NCBI GenBank assembly: GCA_947427205.1
Contig: CANEHB010000002.1
Location: 1 to 64,000 of the forward strand
DNA: 64,000 bases
Direction of reading: 5' to 3'
Source: an uncultured Clostridium sp.
Lineage (GTDB): Bacteria > Bacillota > Clostridia > TANB77 > CAG-508
Under the pieces are notes generated by a model. That model saw only the letters and a program-made list of their open reading frames with translations. It had not been told where the DNA came from and ran no database searches. Both the position numbers and the translations under genes were made by a program. Below, piece by piece: positions 8,270 through 16,458 of the stretch; position 1 is the first letter of the stretch, and each line of letters begins with the position of its first letter.

Positions 8270-8463
8270 TCACCAGCTTTCTTGTCATCATCTTCGTTAT
8301 TTTCTTCTGATTGCTTTTTTAAGTAAATTTGATAAACTTGAATATCCAGCATTTTTTGTACTTTCTCATCATCTAAGCTAACTACATCATCTGTAAATAC
8401 ACAGTCTACTTTTTGTATTTTCTTAATCTTATCTTTTGTTTTTTTCTTATCAAAATATTTCAT
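8263..8463 (-). CDS. Uncharacterised 66-aa IME protein
   Basis: A 66-residue protein with a Lys-rich N-terminus (MKYFDKKKTKDKIKK), a central QKVDCVFTDDVVSL segment and an acidic tail (EENNEDDDKKAGDC). Its stop overlaps the JAB gene start, so the two are probably translationally coupled. The start follows AAGGAGTGGAAAC. No family is recognised. It is the first gene of the minus-strand block that runs to the recombinase. Confidence 0.6.
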   Translation of the reverse strand: MKYFDKKKTKDKIKKIQKVDCVFTDDVVSLDDEKVQKMLDIQVYQIYLKKQSEENNEDDDKKAGDC

Positions 8464-8663
8464 GTTTCCACTCCTTAAAATATTTTGATTTCCGGAAATC
8501 TATTTTTGCTTAAGCTTGATTTAATGATACTCTGAATTTTTAAATAAAAGTAAAAAGCCCATAGAAACAAATAAAAAAACATAAAAGCCCCAAAACTTTT
8601 TAGATAGTATTCCTATAATAGGCTTTGTTAATACTATTTCAGGAATTGATAAAAACTCAGACG

Positions 8664-8709
8664 AAAAAAATCTCGCAAAAGTTATTTTAAACCTAACCTT
8701 TACGAGATT
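8664..8709 (-). terminator. Terminator after XRE regulator
   Basis: On the minus strand AATCTCGTAAAG pairs with CTTTTGCGAGATT and is followed by T-rich sequence. It ends the XRE transcript before the mobilization block. The other bases of 8464-8663 show no gene. Confidence 0.65.
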
Positions 8710-8727
8710 CCTATATTATTAATTGTT

Positions 8728-9444
8728 TTATTCTTCAAAAGCATATTTATCTATAATATCCACATACCAAATATCTTTTTCCTTAATATCAGCTTTTTCT
8801 TTATCTGTAATTTTAAGTTTTTCAAACATCTCATCAGTAAATTCTTTATCTTCTTTACTAATAATACATTTTTTAGTACAAGGAACGTAATTTGCATTTG
8901 TTCCTGTATATGTACCTAACATATCATTTTTAGTTCCCCTTGCTATATTAATAACAATATGAGCAACTTCTAATCTTAAGTTATTTTCTTTATTGTTTTC
9001 TAATACTATAAAAGCAACATTACTATCAGCTAACATATAACCCGTTAAATATGACATATTCGATTTATAATCTTTATATTCAACTTGAATTTGATCTGGT
9101 CTTTCATATAATTCTATTTTAAATTTTAATTTTCCAAATTTATTAGATTTAGGAAAATAGCCAATAGTATATAAATATAGCATATTTGTTTTAAAAGGAT
9201 TATTACTATTTTCTTTATTTATTATTTTATTACCACTTTCAAATAAGTCAGATTCATATACTTCAAATTCTTCGCATATTTTCCAAATTTGCTCAGCATT
9301 AGGTAGTATTTCTCCTGATTCATATCTTGCAAAAGTTGCATCAGTTACTTCTAAAGCATCAGCTACATTTCTTTGACTTAAGCCTTTTGAACGTCTTATT
9401 TTTCTTATATTATTTCCAAAATTTTTTCTATCAAATTTAGGCAT
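8728..9444 (-). CDS. XRE-family repressor of the IME
   Basis: A 238-residue regulator. Residues ~9-65 form a Cro/CI-type helix-turn-helix (IRKIRRSKGLSQRNVADALEV), and the C-terminal ~170 residues are a separate domain with no recognised motif. It is divergent from the strong promoter at 9544 that drives the structured small-ORF transcript, so it probably represses that promoter and its own. This lysogeny-switch arrangement is usual in integrative elements. The start has AAAGGAGAAATACT upstream. The C-terminal domain could be the inducer or protease-responsive part, but no ImmA-type HExxH gene is present in the element. Confidence 0.85.
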   Translation of the reverse strand: MPKFDRKNFGNNIRKIRRSKGLSQRNVADALEVTDATFARYESGEILPNAEQIWKICEEFEVYESDLFESGNKIINKENSNNPFKTNMLYLYTIGYFPKSNKFGKLKFKIELYERPDQIQVEYKDYKSNMSYLTGYMLADSNVAFIVLENNKENNLRLEVAHIVINIARGTKNDMLGTYTGTNANYVPCTKKCIISKEDKEFTDEMFEKLKITDKEKADIKEKDIWYVDIIDKYAFEE

Positions 9445-9543
9445 AGTATTTCTCCTTTATCTTACTTACAAATAATTATAACATTATAAAATTATATTTT
9501 CAATGAAAGTATTTATATTGCTAGTTTTATAAATCTTAACACA

Positions 9544-9572
9544 TTGAGAAAAGTGTAAAAATATGGTATAAT
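9544..9572 (+). promoter_or_regulatory. Strong sigma-A promoter divergent from the XRE gene
   Basis: TTGAGA at 9544-9549 and a perfect TATAAT at 9567-9572 are separated by 17 nt. The -10 follows ATGG. Transcription should start near 9580 and read through the structured leader. Confidence 0.75.
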
Positions 9573-9579
9573 TAATATA

Positions 9580-9757
9580 ACTTAATAGTAAAAGAGTAGT
9601 TTATTATCTTAATAAATAATCTATTCCACAGGTGCTTTGCCCTGATGTTCAAATAAACGTCTTGGCACTGCAACTGCCAAGATTATTTTATACACGAGAT
9701 ATTGGTTATTCTTCGTTATAAACATATTTGAATTTTACTAGAGAGAATCTATAACGA
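9580..9757 (+). promoter_or_regulatory. Structured 5' leader of small-ORF transcript
   Basis: About 170 nt of untranslated leader precede the small ORF. It contains a hairpin CTTGGCA/TGCCAAG followed by ATTATTTTAT (9660-9690), which could terminate early, and a CGTTATA/TATAACG stem (9714-9720/9750-9756) just before the ribosome-binding site. Its higher GC and unusual sequence set it apart from neighbouring intergenic DNA. No known riboswitch class is recognised. Confidence 0.45.
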
Positions 9758-10025
9758 GGAGCCAACGATAATGAAAATCTCAATGTGTATGGACGGACGG
9801 AAGTCCGGGATGTGGTATTATAAAAGATACTATATCTATGTTTTAGACTATTCCATAAGTAAGGGGGAACAGTTTCCCCCTAAAACATTGCTTAAAATAA
9901 TTGATATTTATATAAATTTGTTTTATAATAAAAGTAGTTAAAGTTAGATTGTTGCAGATTTTAACTTTAATTGATATGATTTATTTCATATCTAAACACG
10001 GACCTTTTTCATTATCGTTGGCTCC
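9758..10025 (+). promoter_or_regulatory. 20-bp long-range helix masking RBS and start codon
   Basis: Bases 9758-9777 (beginning GGAGCCAACGATAATG) include the Shine-Dalgarno and ATG of the 56-aa ORF and pair without mismatch to 10006-10025 at the 3' end of the same transcript. A full-length RNA could therefore block its own translation, while nascent or 3'-trimmed RNA would be translatable. This is the logic of hok and AapA type I toxin mRNAs. The 3' partner also lies in the terminator, so the two structures are partly exclusive. Confidence 0.6.
9771..9941 (+). CDS. 56-aa small protein with sequestered start site
   Basis: This ORF is missing from the track because of its length. It starts ATG after GAGGAG (9-nt spacing) and encodes a 56-residue protein rich in aromatic and basic residues: MKISMCMDGRKSGMWYYKRYY, then YIYVLDYSI, ending IDIYINLFYNKSS. 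It is driven by a near-consensus promoter, divergent from the XRE repressor, and followed by a strong terminator. The ribosome-binding site and start codon (9758-9777) are perfectly complementary to the terminator loop and arm (10006-10025). No family is recognised. A small excision/regulatory protein or a type I-like toxin are both possible. No clear transmembrane helix is seen, which weakens the toxin reading. Confidence 0.55.
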   Translation: MKISMCMDGRKSGMWYYKRYYIYVLDYSISKGEQFPPKTLLKIIDIYINLFYNKSS

Positions 10026-10035
10026 GTGTTTTTTT
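9996..10035 (+). terminator. Terminator of small-ORF transcript
   Basis: ACACGGA at 9996-10002 pairs with TCCGTGT at 10023-10029, followed by seven T. Its loop contains the complement of the upstream ribosome-binding site. Confidence 0.75.
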
Positions 10036-10043
10036 ATATTTTT

Positions 10044-10066
10044 AATATTACGTTAAACGTAATATT
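10044..10066. promoter_or_regulatory. Perfect 23-nt palindrome, likely operator
   Basis: The sequence is a perfect dyad around a central A with core TTACGTTAAACGTAA. A second site with the same half-sites (TTACGTTTGACGTAA) occurs at 10140-10154. Both precede the Spo0A-C-like regulator gene, so they may be its binding sites or those of the XRE protein. Confidence 0.5.
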
Positions 10067-10135
10067 TTATAAAATTTTATTTATTTAATAGTATTTCTTA
10101 AAATATAATAAAAATAAACTAGACTATTATAGCTA

Positions 10136-10180
10136 AAACTTACGTTTGACGTAAAAAACACTACATCTAACGTAAGTTTT
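10136..10180. promoter_or_regulatory. Second TTACGT palindrome and hairpin
   Basis: TTACGTTTGACGTAA (10140-10154) repeats the dyad seen at 10048-10062. A further half-site AACGTAAG (10169-10176) pairs with the first CTTACGTT, giving a larger AAAACTTACGT/ACGTAAGTTTT stem followed by ATATTTTT that could also act as a terminator. Confidence 0.45.
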
Positions 10181-10288
10181 ATATTTTTGAATAGTTAACA
10201 TAAATTTGATATATTAGTATTGTAGTCACTAATGAATAATTGTTTAACCTCACAAATCTATACATCTACTATATGTTGGAGGTATTTT

Positions 10289-10642
10289 ATGAAAGGAGAA
10301 AAAAACTGCAATATTAAAGTTTATAACATCTTACGACAAATAGGTTTATGCCCTAAACTTAAAGGCACTAAAATTTTATTAAGTGCTATTCTTATTGCTT
10401 TAAATTATAAAGACGATTTTATTGTAGTTTCTGATATATACAAACAACTTTCAACGCAATATAAAATATCTACAAAAACAATAGAAAATTCAATTGCTTA
10501 TTCATTAAAACATTTAGTAAATAACAATTTTGAAGAAAATTTTCAAAAAGTGCTAGGAATAGAATTTTGTGAAGATTATTATTCTAATAAAACAATTATT
10601 GAGGAAATTACTCGTATTATTAAAATAGAAATTGATAATTAA
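10289..10642 (+). CDS. Stand-alone Spo0A C-terminal-like DNA-binding protein
   Basis: A 117-residue protein resembling the effector domain of Spo0A without a receiver domain. It has the family run VYNILRQIGLCPKLKGTKIL, then a central segment (VVSDIYKQLSTQY) and the recognition helix region TKTIENSIAYSLKHL. Full Spo0A is the sporulation master regulator; short Spo0A_C proteins on mobile elements are of unknown function. The track start at 10232 is upstream; the ATG at 10289 follows GGAGG with 6-nt spacing. Tandem palindromes lie just upstream, which suggests autoregulation. A role in coupling the element to host sporulation state is speculation. Confidence 0.7.
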   Translation: MKGEKNCNIKVYNILRQIGLCPKLKGTKILLSAILIALNYKDDFIVVSDIYKQLSTQYKISTKTIENSIAYSLKHLVNNNFEENFQKVLGIEFCEDYYSNKTIIEEITRIIKIEIDN

Positions 10643-10702
10643 GGCTGTTTATGATATTATTTATCAGAAAGACAAATAATAATTTGTAGAGGAGAATATA
10701 CA

Positions 10703-11263
10703 ATGACTAGTGTATTAGAATTTGCTAATAGAGAAGAATTTAGAAACTGGTTATTTGAAAATTGTTTATCAAATAACGGTGTTTGGCTTTTATTTAGAAA
10801 ATCTGGACAGCCAAAGACAATAAAGGCAAGTGAAGCACTTGAAGAAGCATTATGTTTTGGTTGGATTGATGGTCAGATAGAGAGCATAGATGATAAAACT
10901 TATAAAAAATATTTTTCTATGCGTAGGAATAAAAGTAAATGGTCCGAAAAAAATAAAAACTTAACTAAAATTCTTGAAGAAAAAGGAATTATGACTGAAT
11001 ATGGTAGAAAGAAAATAGAAGAAGCAAAATCTAATGGACAATGGAATGCTCCAAAATCTTTGAAAATTACAGAAGAACATATCAAAGAACTATCAGTTAT
11101 ATTAAAAAAATATGAACTTGCATATAACAATTTTCAGACAATGTCCCCATCAGTAAAGAAAACCTATGCTAAGGCATACTTTGATGCTAAAACAGAAGAT
11201 GGAAGAAAAAATAGAATTGCTTGGATGGTAGATAGACTTAATAATAATTTGAAACCAATGTAA
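10703..11263 (+). CDS. YdeI/OmpD-associated family protein
   Basis: A 186-residue protein with the YdeI-family layout: an N-terminal REEFRNWLFENC segment, the conserved ALCFGWIDGQIESID motif near residue 50, a basic stretch (YKKYFSMRRNKSKWSEKN), and a C-terminal helical module with MSPSVKKTYAKAYFDAKTEDGR. Members in other bacteria have been linked to antimicrobial peptide tolerance, but the biochemical activity is unknown. It starts the plus-strand cargo block of the IME, with GAGGAG upstream of the ATG, and is followed 36 bp later by the flavodoxin gene. Confidence 0.85.
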   Translation: MTSVLEFANREEFRNWLFENCLSNNGVWLLFRKSGQPKTIKASEALEEALCFGWIDGQIESIDDKTYKKYFSMRRNKSKWSEKNKNLTKILEEKGIMTEYGRKKIEEAKSNGQWNAPKSLKITEEHIKELSVILKKYELAYNNFQTMSPSVKKTYAKAYFDAKTEDGRKNRIAWMVDRLNNNLKPM

Positions 11264-11271
11264 TAATCTAT

Positions 11272-11840
11272 AAATTACAATTTGAAAGTGAGATGTTATA
11301 TGAGAATACTTTTAATATATAAATCAAAAACAGGATTTACAGAGAAATATGCTAATTGGATTACTGAAGAATTAAAATGTGATATTGAAAAAATATCTCA
11401 CATTCAAAAAATAGATTTTAGTAGTTATGATTTAGTAATATTTGGTAGTAGAATACACGCAGGAAGAATTGATGGATTAAGTAAAATCAAAAAATTAAAT
11501 TTAGATAAAAAACTAATTATATTTGCAACTGGGGCAACTCCAAAAGAAACTAATTCTATAATGGAAGTATGGAATAGCAATTTAACAGAAGAAGAACAAA
11601 AGATTATTAAACATTTTTATATTCCAGCAGGTTTGAATTATGAAAAAATGGGATTTTTAGATAAAACTATGATGAAAATGGCTTCTAAAATGTTAGAAAA
11701 AAAAGACAATAAAAGTAAAGAAGATATAGGTATGCAAAATTCTATAAAAAAATCTTATGATATATCTAGTAAAGAAAGAATAAAACCTTTAATAGAATAT
11801 ATTAAAACCTTATAGAATCATTACAAATTACAATTTGAAA
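11272..11840 (+). repeat. Direct repeat upstream of two cargo genes
   Basis: AAATTACAATTTGAAAG occurs at 11272-11288 before the flavodoxin gene and again at about 11825-11840 before the GNAT gene, in each case ending in or near the ribosome-binding region. It may mark cassette-style assembly or a shared translation-control site. Only two copies are seen. Confidence 0.45.
11300..11815 (+). CDS. Flavodoxin-domain protein (HemG-like)
   Basis: A 171-residue flavodoxin fold. The FMN phosphate loop is near the start (MRILLIYKSKTGFTEKYA), followed by YDLVIFGSRIHAGRIDG for the second FMN contact, and LIIFATGATPKE. The layout resembles protoporphyrinogen oxidase HemG-like flavodoxins. In cargo regions such proteins likely act as FMN-dependent reductases; the substrate is unknown. 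The track start is TTG at 11282, but the ATG at 11300 begins exactly at the conserved strand and is preferred, although its ribosome-binding site is weak (AAAGTGAGA). The sequence ATTACAATTTGAAAG just before it is repeated before the next gene. Confidence 0.8.
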   Translation: MRILLIYKSKTGFTEKYANWITEELKCDIEKISHIQKIDFSSYDLVIFGSRIHAGRIDGLSKIKKLNLDKKLIIFATGATPKETNSIMEVWNSNLTEEEQKIIKHFYIPAGLNYEKMGFLDKTMMKMASKMLEKKDNKSKEDIGMQNSIKKSYDISSKERIKPLIEYIKTL

Positions 11841-11852
11841 GAGTGATAAAGT

Positions 11853-12362
11853 ATGGAAAACATTATAATTAGAAATATTGAAGAAAAAGATATTCCAAGT
11901 GTTGTAGATATTCAAATAGATGGTTGGAAATCAGCATATAAAGGATTAGTTGACGATAATGTTTTAAATTCAATGAATAGAGATGAAAGAATAAAGAAAA
12001 GAAGTAATGACTATAAAGAAAATGGTTTTATAGTTGCAGAAATAAATAATGAAGTAATTGGATTTTGTAGATATATAGATAGTGGTAAATTTACACAAAA
12101 TATATCAAATATAGATTGCGAATTATTGGCACTATATGTTAAGCCAAACTTAAAATACAATGGTATAGGAACACAATTATTTCAATTTGTTATAAATGAG
12201 TTTAAAAGCAAAAATAAGACAAAAATGATATTATGGTGTTTAAAAGATAATGAGCCATCTAAAAAGTTTTATACGAAAATGGGTGGTAAAATTATTAAGG
12301 AAAGAGTAATAGAAATAGGAGAAAAAGAATATTTAGAAGTTGGATTTGAATATAATATCTAA
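11853..12362 (+). CDS. GNAT-family N-acetyltransferase
   Basis: A 169-residue single-domain acetyltransferase that would transfer acetyl from acetyl-CoA to an amine. It opens with NIIIRNIEEKDIPSVVDIQI, has the beta-4 strand LLALYVKPNLKYNGIGTQLF, where the acetyl-CoA loop is present as a relaxed Q/RxxGxG form (KYNGIG), and the late motif CLKDNEPSKKFYTKMGGK. The closest style is RimI/PhnO-like proteins; the substrate is unknown. Its 3' end overlaps the upstream part of the CatA-like frame, and the two are probably one transcript. The start follows GAAAGAGTGATAAAG. Confidence 0.85.
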   Translation: MENIIIRNIEEKDIPSVVDIQIDGWKSAYKGLVDDNVLNSMNRDERIKKRSNDYKENGFIVAEINNEVIGFCRYIDSGKFTQNISNIDCELLALYVKPNLKYNGIGTQLFQFVINEFKSKNKTKMILWCLKDNEPSKKFYTKMGGKIIKERVIEIGEKEYLEVGFEYNI

Positions 12363-12393
12363 CTGTGAAATTAAAAGTTATGGAGGAAAAGAA

Positions 12394-13011
12394 ATGAAAG
12401 AAATAAAACCAGAACAAACTACAAGAACAAAGGCTTATGAATTATGGATGAAAGCACCTAATCCTATGGTAACATTTTTTAAAACTTTAGATGTAACACC
12501 ACTTGTTAATAAAAGTAAGAAAAGTAAATTAAAATTTAATATGTTATTAGATTATTGTATTGGAAAATCAGCTTCAACTATTAAGGAATTTTATATACTT
12601 CCAGTAGGAGATAAGTTAATTCAATATGATACGATTGCAGTAAATACAATTGTAAAAAATAAAGATGGCGAAGTAAGTTCATGCGATATATTATATACAG
12701 ATGATTTGGATAGCTATAATGCAGATTATTTAAAATATACACAAGAAGTAGCCAAAACTTGTAATGATAGAGATTTGACTGATAGTATGGTTATTGGCAC
12801 ATCTGCTATTATAGATACAGAACTTGATGGAGCAGTTGGAATGAATAGTGGAATCTTTAATAATCCGTTTATATTGTGGGGGAGATATAAGAAAAAATTT
12901 TTTAAATATTATCTTACAATTTCATTTCAATATCATCATACTCAAATGGATGGAGCTCACGCAGGCAAATTTTTAGCAAATCTGCAAGAAGAAATTTATA
13001 ATTTTAAATAA
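12394..13011 (+). CDS. CatA-like O-acetyltransferase
   Basis: A 205-residue protein of the chloramphenicol acetyltransferase fold. The catalytic His and structural Asp are in YHHTQMDGAHAGKFL, matching HHAxxDG of CAT, and the conserved N-terminal region (TRTKAYELWMKAPNPMV) resembles family-2 CatA-like enzymes more than classical CatA or CatP. The enzyme would acetylate a small hydroxylated acceptor; whether this is chloramphenicol cannot be told from sequence. The track start at 12340 is rejected because ATG 12394 has GGAGG 7 nt upstream. Tn4451 and relatives also carry a cat gene, so this may be an analogous cargo slot. A bidirectional terminator follows. Confidence 0.82.
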   Translation: MKEIKPEQTTRTKAYELWMKAPNPMVTFFKTLDVTPLVNKSKKSKLKFNMLLDYCIGKSASTIKEFYILPVGDKLIQYDTIAVNTIVKNKDGEVSSCDILYTDDLDSYNADYLKYTQEVAKTCNDRDLTDSMVIGTSAIIDTELDGAVGMNSGIFNNPFILWGRYKKKFFKYYLTISFQYHHTQMDGAHAGKFLANLQEEIYNFK

Positions 13012-13034
13012 TACATAAATTATAAAACAAATTT

Positions 13035-13062
13035 AAGGAGATAGTAATTAAACTATCTCCTT
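13035..13062. terminator. Bidirectional terminator between convergent operons
   Basis: AAGGAGATAG at 13035-13044 pairs with CTATCTCCTT at 13053-13062. It separates the plus-strand cargo genes from the minus-strand nuclease operon. Confidence 0.8.
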
Positions 13063-13063
13063 A

Positions 13064-13426
13064 TTATTTATATAAACAACATTTCTTATATTTTTTTCCA
13101 CTTCCACAAGGACACAACTCATTTCTTCCTATTTTTTTACTTTCAATTTTTAGTCCACGCTTATTTCTCAAGTATTCTACCATATTTAATACTTCAAGAC
13201 TTTTGAATACACTATCATTCGAAGACAATATATTTAAATGTATATTAATTATCTCATTATTCTTATTATAATATAAAAATACACTTAATACTTTATTGTC
13301 CTTTGCTAAATGCATATTAGCATATGTATGTTTAAATAAAGTCTTCTCATTTACATCATTTTCACTATAAATAGAAGAAATACATATTCCATCAATATTA
13401 TTTTCATCTTTCTGTTTTAAAGACAT
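13064..13426 (-). CDS. SEC-C motif protein, last gene of nuclease operon
   Basis: A 120-residue protein ending in a SEC-C zinc-binding motif ([18 protein letters not shown]), as found at the C-terminus of SecA and in many accessory proteins. The N-terminal ~85 residues form an unrecognised small alpha/beta domain. Its start lies inside the end of the upstream gene (23-nt overlap), a sign of translational coupling. The SEC-C zinc finger may bind protein or ribosome, and such small SEC-C proteins recur next to defence genes. I infer that it is a partner of the preceding nuclease-like protein. Confidence 0.8.
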   Translation of the reverse strand: MSLKQKDENNIDGICISSIYSENDVNEKTLFKHTYANMHLAKDNKVLSVFLYYNKNNEIINIHLNILSSNDSVFKSLEVLNMVEYLRNKRGLKIESKKIGRNELCPCGSGKKYKKCCLYK

Positions 13427-15350
13427 ATATCCGATATTTAGGTCTATTATTCTCTTTATAAAACTTTTTAGATTCTAAAAGTATTTTTTCTGTTCGTTGT
13501 AAAGTATCATAATTTAAATTTAATAAAAAAATTATAAAATATGTGTGATTTTCAATATACTTATTTTTTTCACAGAAGTCTATAACCTTTTTTATTTCTA
13601 ATGGTATTTTCCTATATGGCTTTGCAATACTTTTTTTCTTAAACCACAAGTTATTATAGTATGCATCTAGTCCATCCATCCAATCTTCACCGCAAATAGA
13701 AACTATTCCAATGTCATTCTCTTTAGCCAAGTCTTTTATTTGTTCGTCTATATACTCATTATAAAAATTATATTCAATCCACATTCCTAGATGATATAGT
13801 TCATCCACTAAATCAACATTTTTATTACCAATAGCTTTTTTTCTTTGCAATAAATATTGTATAAAATAACAAGGATGTTGTTCAAAATATTCACTATATA
13901 CTCTTAAATCATCTAGACAAAAAACAAGTGTATTTTCACTCAATGTCAATATCTTAACTTTATCTATTCTTGCTTCAATATCATTAAATGATTCTGCCGT
14001 TATTATAATTTTAAAAATTTTAGTATATTCATTTATTTTTATTTCTGCTTTTTTATTTCTTGTTTTTTTATTATTACTATCATAAATAACAACTTTTTTA
14101 TTTTCAAGCATGCATTTCTCTAATAAATTTTGTTGCTCATTTGCTCTTTCAACTAAATTTTTTAAAGATTCTTTATGTGAATTCAAATCATCACTCGCTA
14201 ATTCGGGAGTAAAGTTTCCACCTTTAACTTCAATAATAAAAATATTATTATCATATATTATTAAAATGTCATTTTCTATAATTTTTTTATTATAATCATA
14301 AAAATTTTTTATATAACTTTGTTTAGTTTCTAAAATATTATCAAAATATTTAATTACCACCTTTTCTATATTAGCGGTATATTTTGCTCTTATTTCTTGC
14401 TCTTTTTGTCTGTTATTTTCACAAATACCTTGTAGTGTAACCCTATCAAAATTATCAAAAAATTTTTGTTCTAATAATATGTAATACTTATTTTCAATTT
14501 TCGTTAACGGTTTATATTTTACTTTATTTATTAAATTATTCCATTTTTCTATACATATGTCATCCATAAATTTCTTATATTCTTTTTCGTCTATAATAAA
14601 TTTTTCTATAAAATTATTTGTCCATTTAGTATTTTTTTGTATATCTGTTAATTCTAAAGTATAAACATTATTTATATATTTTTCTATTTGACTTTTCTTA
14701 TCTTTGCTTAATTTTTTAGAAAATTTAATAGCACCATCTTTATTTATCTTTATCTCTTTCACTTTTGCTAAATATCTTAAATTATTTATACTCTCTTCAA
14801 ATTTAAAATAAAAACTATTTTTTAAATTTGTTATTCCAGAATATAAATCATCTAATATAAAATTATATGTAGATTTAAATTCTTTTTCTAGACATCCCAA
14901 CAAGTCTTTATGATGTTGCACTTCAAAAACATCATATCTTTTACCACTCCAATCCTGAAAAGCTTCTGAATGAATTACGTAATCTATTTCATCTGAAGTT
15001 AATTCTTTCTCATCCTTTTTAACTAATCTATATCGCAACGTCAATATTTCTAGTTCTTTAATATATTCGTCAATTTTCTTGAAATTCTTTTCTTGAAATC
15101 TTTGATAATCAGAACTTTTTTCATCTATACAAGAAAATAATATCTGTAAATACATATTTTTTTTACTTTTTAACCATCTCTCATCTTTGTTTCCTTTTTC
15201 TGCATAACTTATTTTATATTCAAAATAAAAATATGAAAGGACATCATAAACTGAAAAATCTTTTATATAATTTATAAGTTCTATAATTGTATTTCTAAAT
15301 TTATTTTGCAATTCTTCTGATGTTGGAAAATTCTCTAATGCATTTTTCAA
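13404..15350 (-). CDS. Large PD-(D/E)XK (NERD-like) nuclease protein
   Basis: A 648-residue protein with a probable nuclease core at about residues 355-440. The motif run [20 protein letters not shown] places Asp and the E-x-K pair as in NERD/PD-(D/E)XK nucleases. The N-terminal ~330 residues are helical and unrecognised, and the C-terminal ~200 residues include repeated hydrophobic segments ([14 protein letters not shown]). The start is TTG with GGGGTGAG 6 nt upstream; no in-frame ATG competes. It overlaps the SEC-C gene and follows the Mrr-like gene by 29 nt. I infer a DNA- or RNA-cutting effector in a defence module. The exact family is unknown to me. Confidence 0.6.
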   Translation of the reverse strand: MKNALENFPTSEELQNKFRNTIIELINYIKDFSVYDVLSYFYFEYKISYAEKGNKDERWLKSKKNMYLQILFSCIDEKSSDYQRFQEKNFKKIDEYIKELEILTLRYRLVKKDEKELTSDEIDYVIHSEAFQDWSGKRYDVFEVQHHKDLLGCLEKEFKSTYNFILDDLYSGITNLKNSFYFKFEESINNLRYLAKVKEIKINKDGAIKFSKKLSKDKKSQIEKYINNVYTLELTDIQKNTKWTNNFIEKFIIDEKEYKKFMDDICIEKWNNLINKVKYKPLTKIENKYYILLEQKFFDNFDRVTLQGICENNRQKEQEIRAKYTANIEKVVIKYFDNILETKQSYIKNFYDYNKKIIENDILIIYDNNIFIIEVKGGNFTPELASDDLNSHKESLKNLVERANEQQNLLEKCMLENKKVVIYDSNNKKTRNKKAEIKINEYTKIFKIIITAESFNDIEARIDKVKILTLSENTLVFCLDDLRVYSEYFEQHPCYFIQYLLQRKKAIGNKNVDLVDELYHLGMWIEYNFYNEYIDEQIKDLAKENDIGIVSICGEDWMDGLDAYYNNLWFKKKSIAKPYRKIPLEIKKVIDFCEKNKYIENHTYFIIFLLNLNYDTLQRTEKILLESKKFYKENNRPKYRIYVFKTER

Positions 15351-15379
15351 AATTATCTCACCCCTTCAACAATTAATAT

Positions 15380-16390
15380 TTATCTAAATAAATATTCTTC
15401 TTTTAACAATTCCGCTACTACATTATTACAAAAATAATTATACAAATCATAAGATTTTTTTACTTGATCTGGTATATTATTTAACTCATTTTTATATTTT
15501 TGAATTAAATTTTTAATATTATCATTATTAAATTCATCTCTTTTAACAGCAATATCCATGCTTTCTATTAACCTTTTTCTATTCTGTATAAAGTAATCTA
15601 TATTATTAATATTTCCTTGATGAAATAATGTTTGTAATGTCATACTTACAATACCATTAACCACAAACATTTCTGTTGAAACTGCCAGATTTTTTTCACA
15701 TACTTTTTGAAAATTTTCATAAGTATATGGATTCATTATAGTTTCACCTACTTTAGCATTCATATTTATTGGCTTTTTTAAGTTCACTTTTGCATAAAGA
15801 TAATATGTTCCAGATAATATTTCTTCTATTCTTTTCTCATCTAGCTTTTCTAAAGTATTATAAAAATATTTTAATGTATTGCATGGCAAAGATTTTATAT
15901 AACTTATATGATATGGATTCATCAGCTCTAATATATTATTACTATTTTTAATTTTATATTTATGTAGTAAATCAATATGATTATTTAACATTGACTCTAA
16001 GTCTTTGTTCTCCCATATTTTAATTCTAAAATGACATGTATCCTTTACTTTTTCAAGATATTGCTTACAAGAATTAGATAAGAAGTTGGATGAAATAATT
16101 AAGAGTGTATCAACTTTTTCTGCTGAAGCCCAAGTTATAGCATTCATTATTTTATCTGCTGGAACTCCTTTTTCATAGTGCTTACATTCGATATACCATT
16201 TTTCTTCATATACTTTATTATCAATATCATTCCTCACTAAACTAGCCTCAATATCTCTTCCACTATCAGATGGACTACTAGTTTTTCCTGTTCCTTTTCT
16301 CCAACTTATATTTATAAAACCTAATTTTGTTAATAAATCATAACATAATTCTTCAAATTCAATAGAATTTAATTCATTTAAATTTATCAT
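15380..16390 (-). CDS. Mrr-like restriction endonuclease-fold protein
   Basis: A 336-residue protein whose first ~150 residues match the Mrr_cat fold: SIEFEELCYDLLTKLGF, then DSGRDIEA for the catalytic Asp and KWYIECKHYEKG for the E-x-K pair, followed by WASAEKVDTLLIISSN. Mrr nucleases cut methylated or foreign DNA. The C-terminal half is helical and unknown, and may be a sensor or partner domain. The start has AAGGAAAAAGAT upstream. It is the third of five co-directional minus-strand genes with short spacing; two other nuclease-like genes flank it. Confidence 0.82.
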   Translation of the reverse strand: MINLNELNSIEFEELCYDLLTKLGFINISWRKGTGKTSSPSDSGRDIEASLVRNDIDNKVYEEKWYIECKHYEKGVPADKIMNAITWASAEKVDTLLIISSNFLSNSCKQYLEKVKDTCHFRIKIWENKDLESMLNNHIDLLHKYKIKNSNNILELMNPYHISYIKSLPCNTLKYFYNTLEKLDEKRIEEILSGTYYLYAKVNLKKPINMNAKVGETIMNPYTYENFQKVCEKNLAVSTEMFVVNGIVSMTLQTLFHQGNINNIDYFIQNRKRLIESMDIAVKRDEFNNDNIKNLIQKYKNELNNIPDQVKKSYDLYNYFCNNVVAELLKEEYLFR

Positions 16391-16458
16391 ATCTTTTTCC
16401 TTTTATATATTTTTTCAATTCATTTTATATTCCATGCAATACATAATTTCATATTCAC

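Noticed and set aside
9580-10035. Large non-coding RNA such as ROOL, raiA or RNase P (GGAAGTCCGGG looks like part of the RNase P core)
   Set aside because: The other conserved RNase P segments are absent, no known large-RNA consensus could be matched, and a good small ORF with its own ribosome-binding site lies inside.
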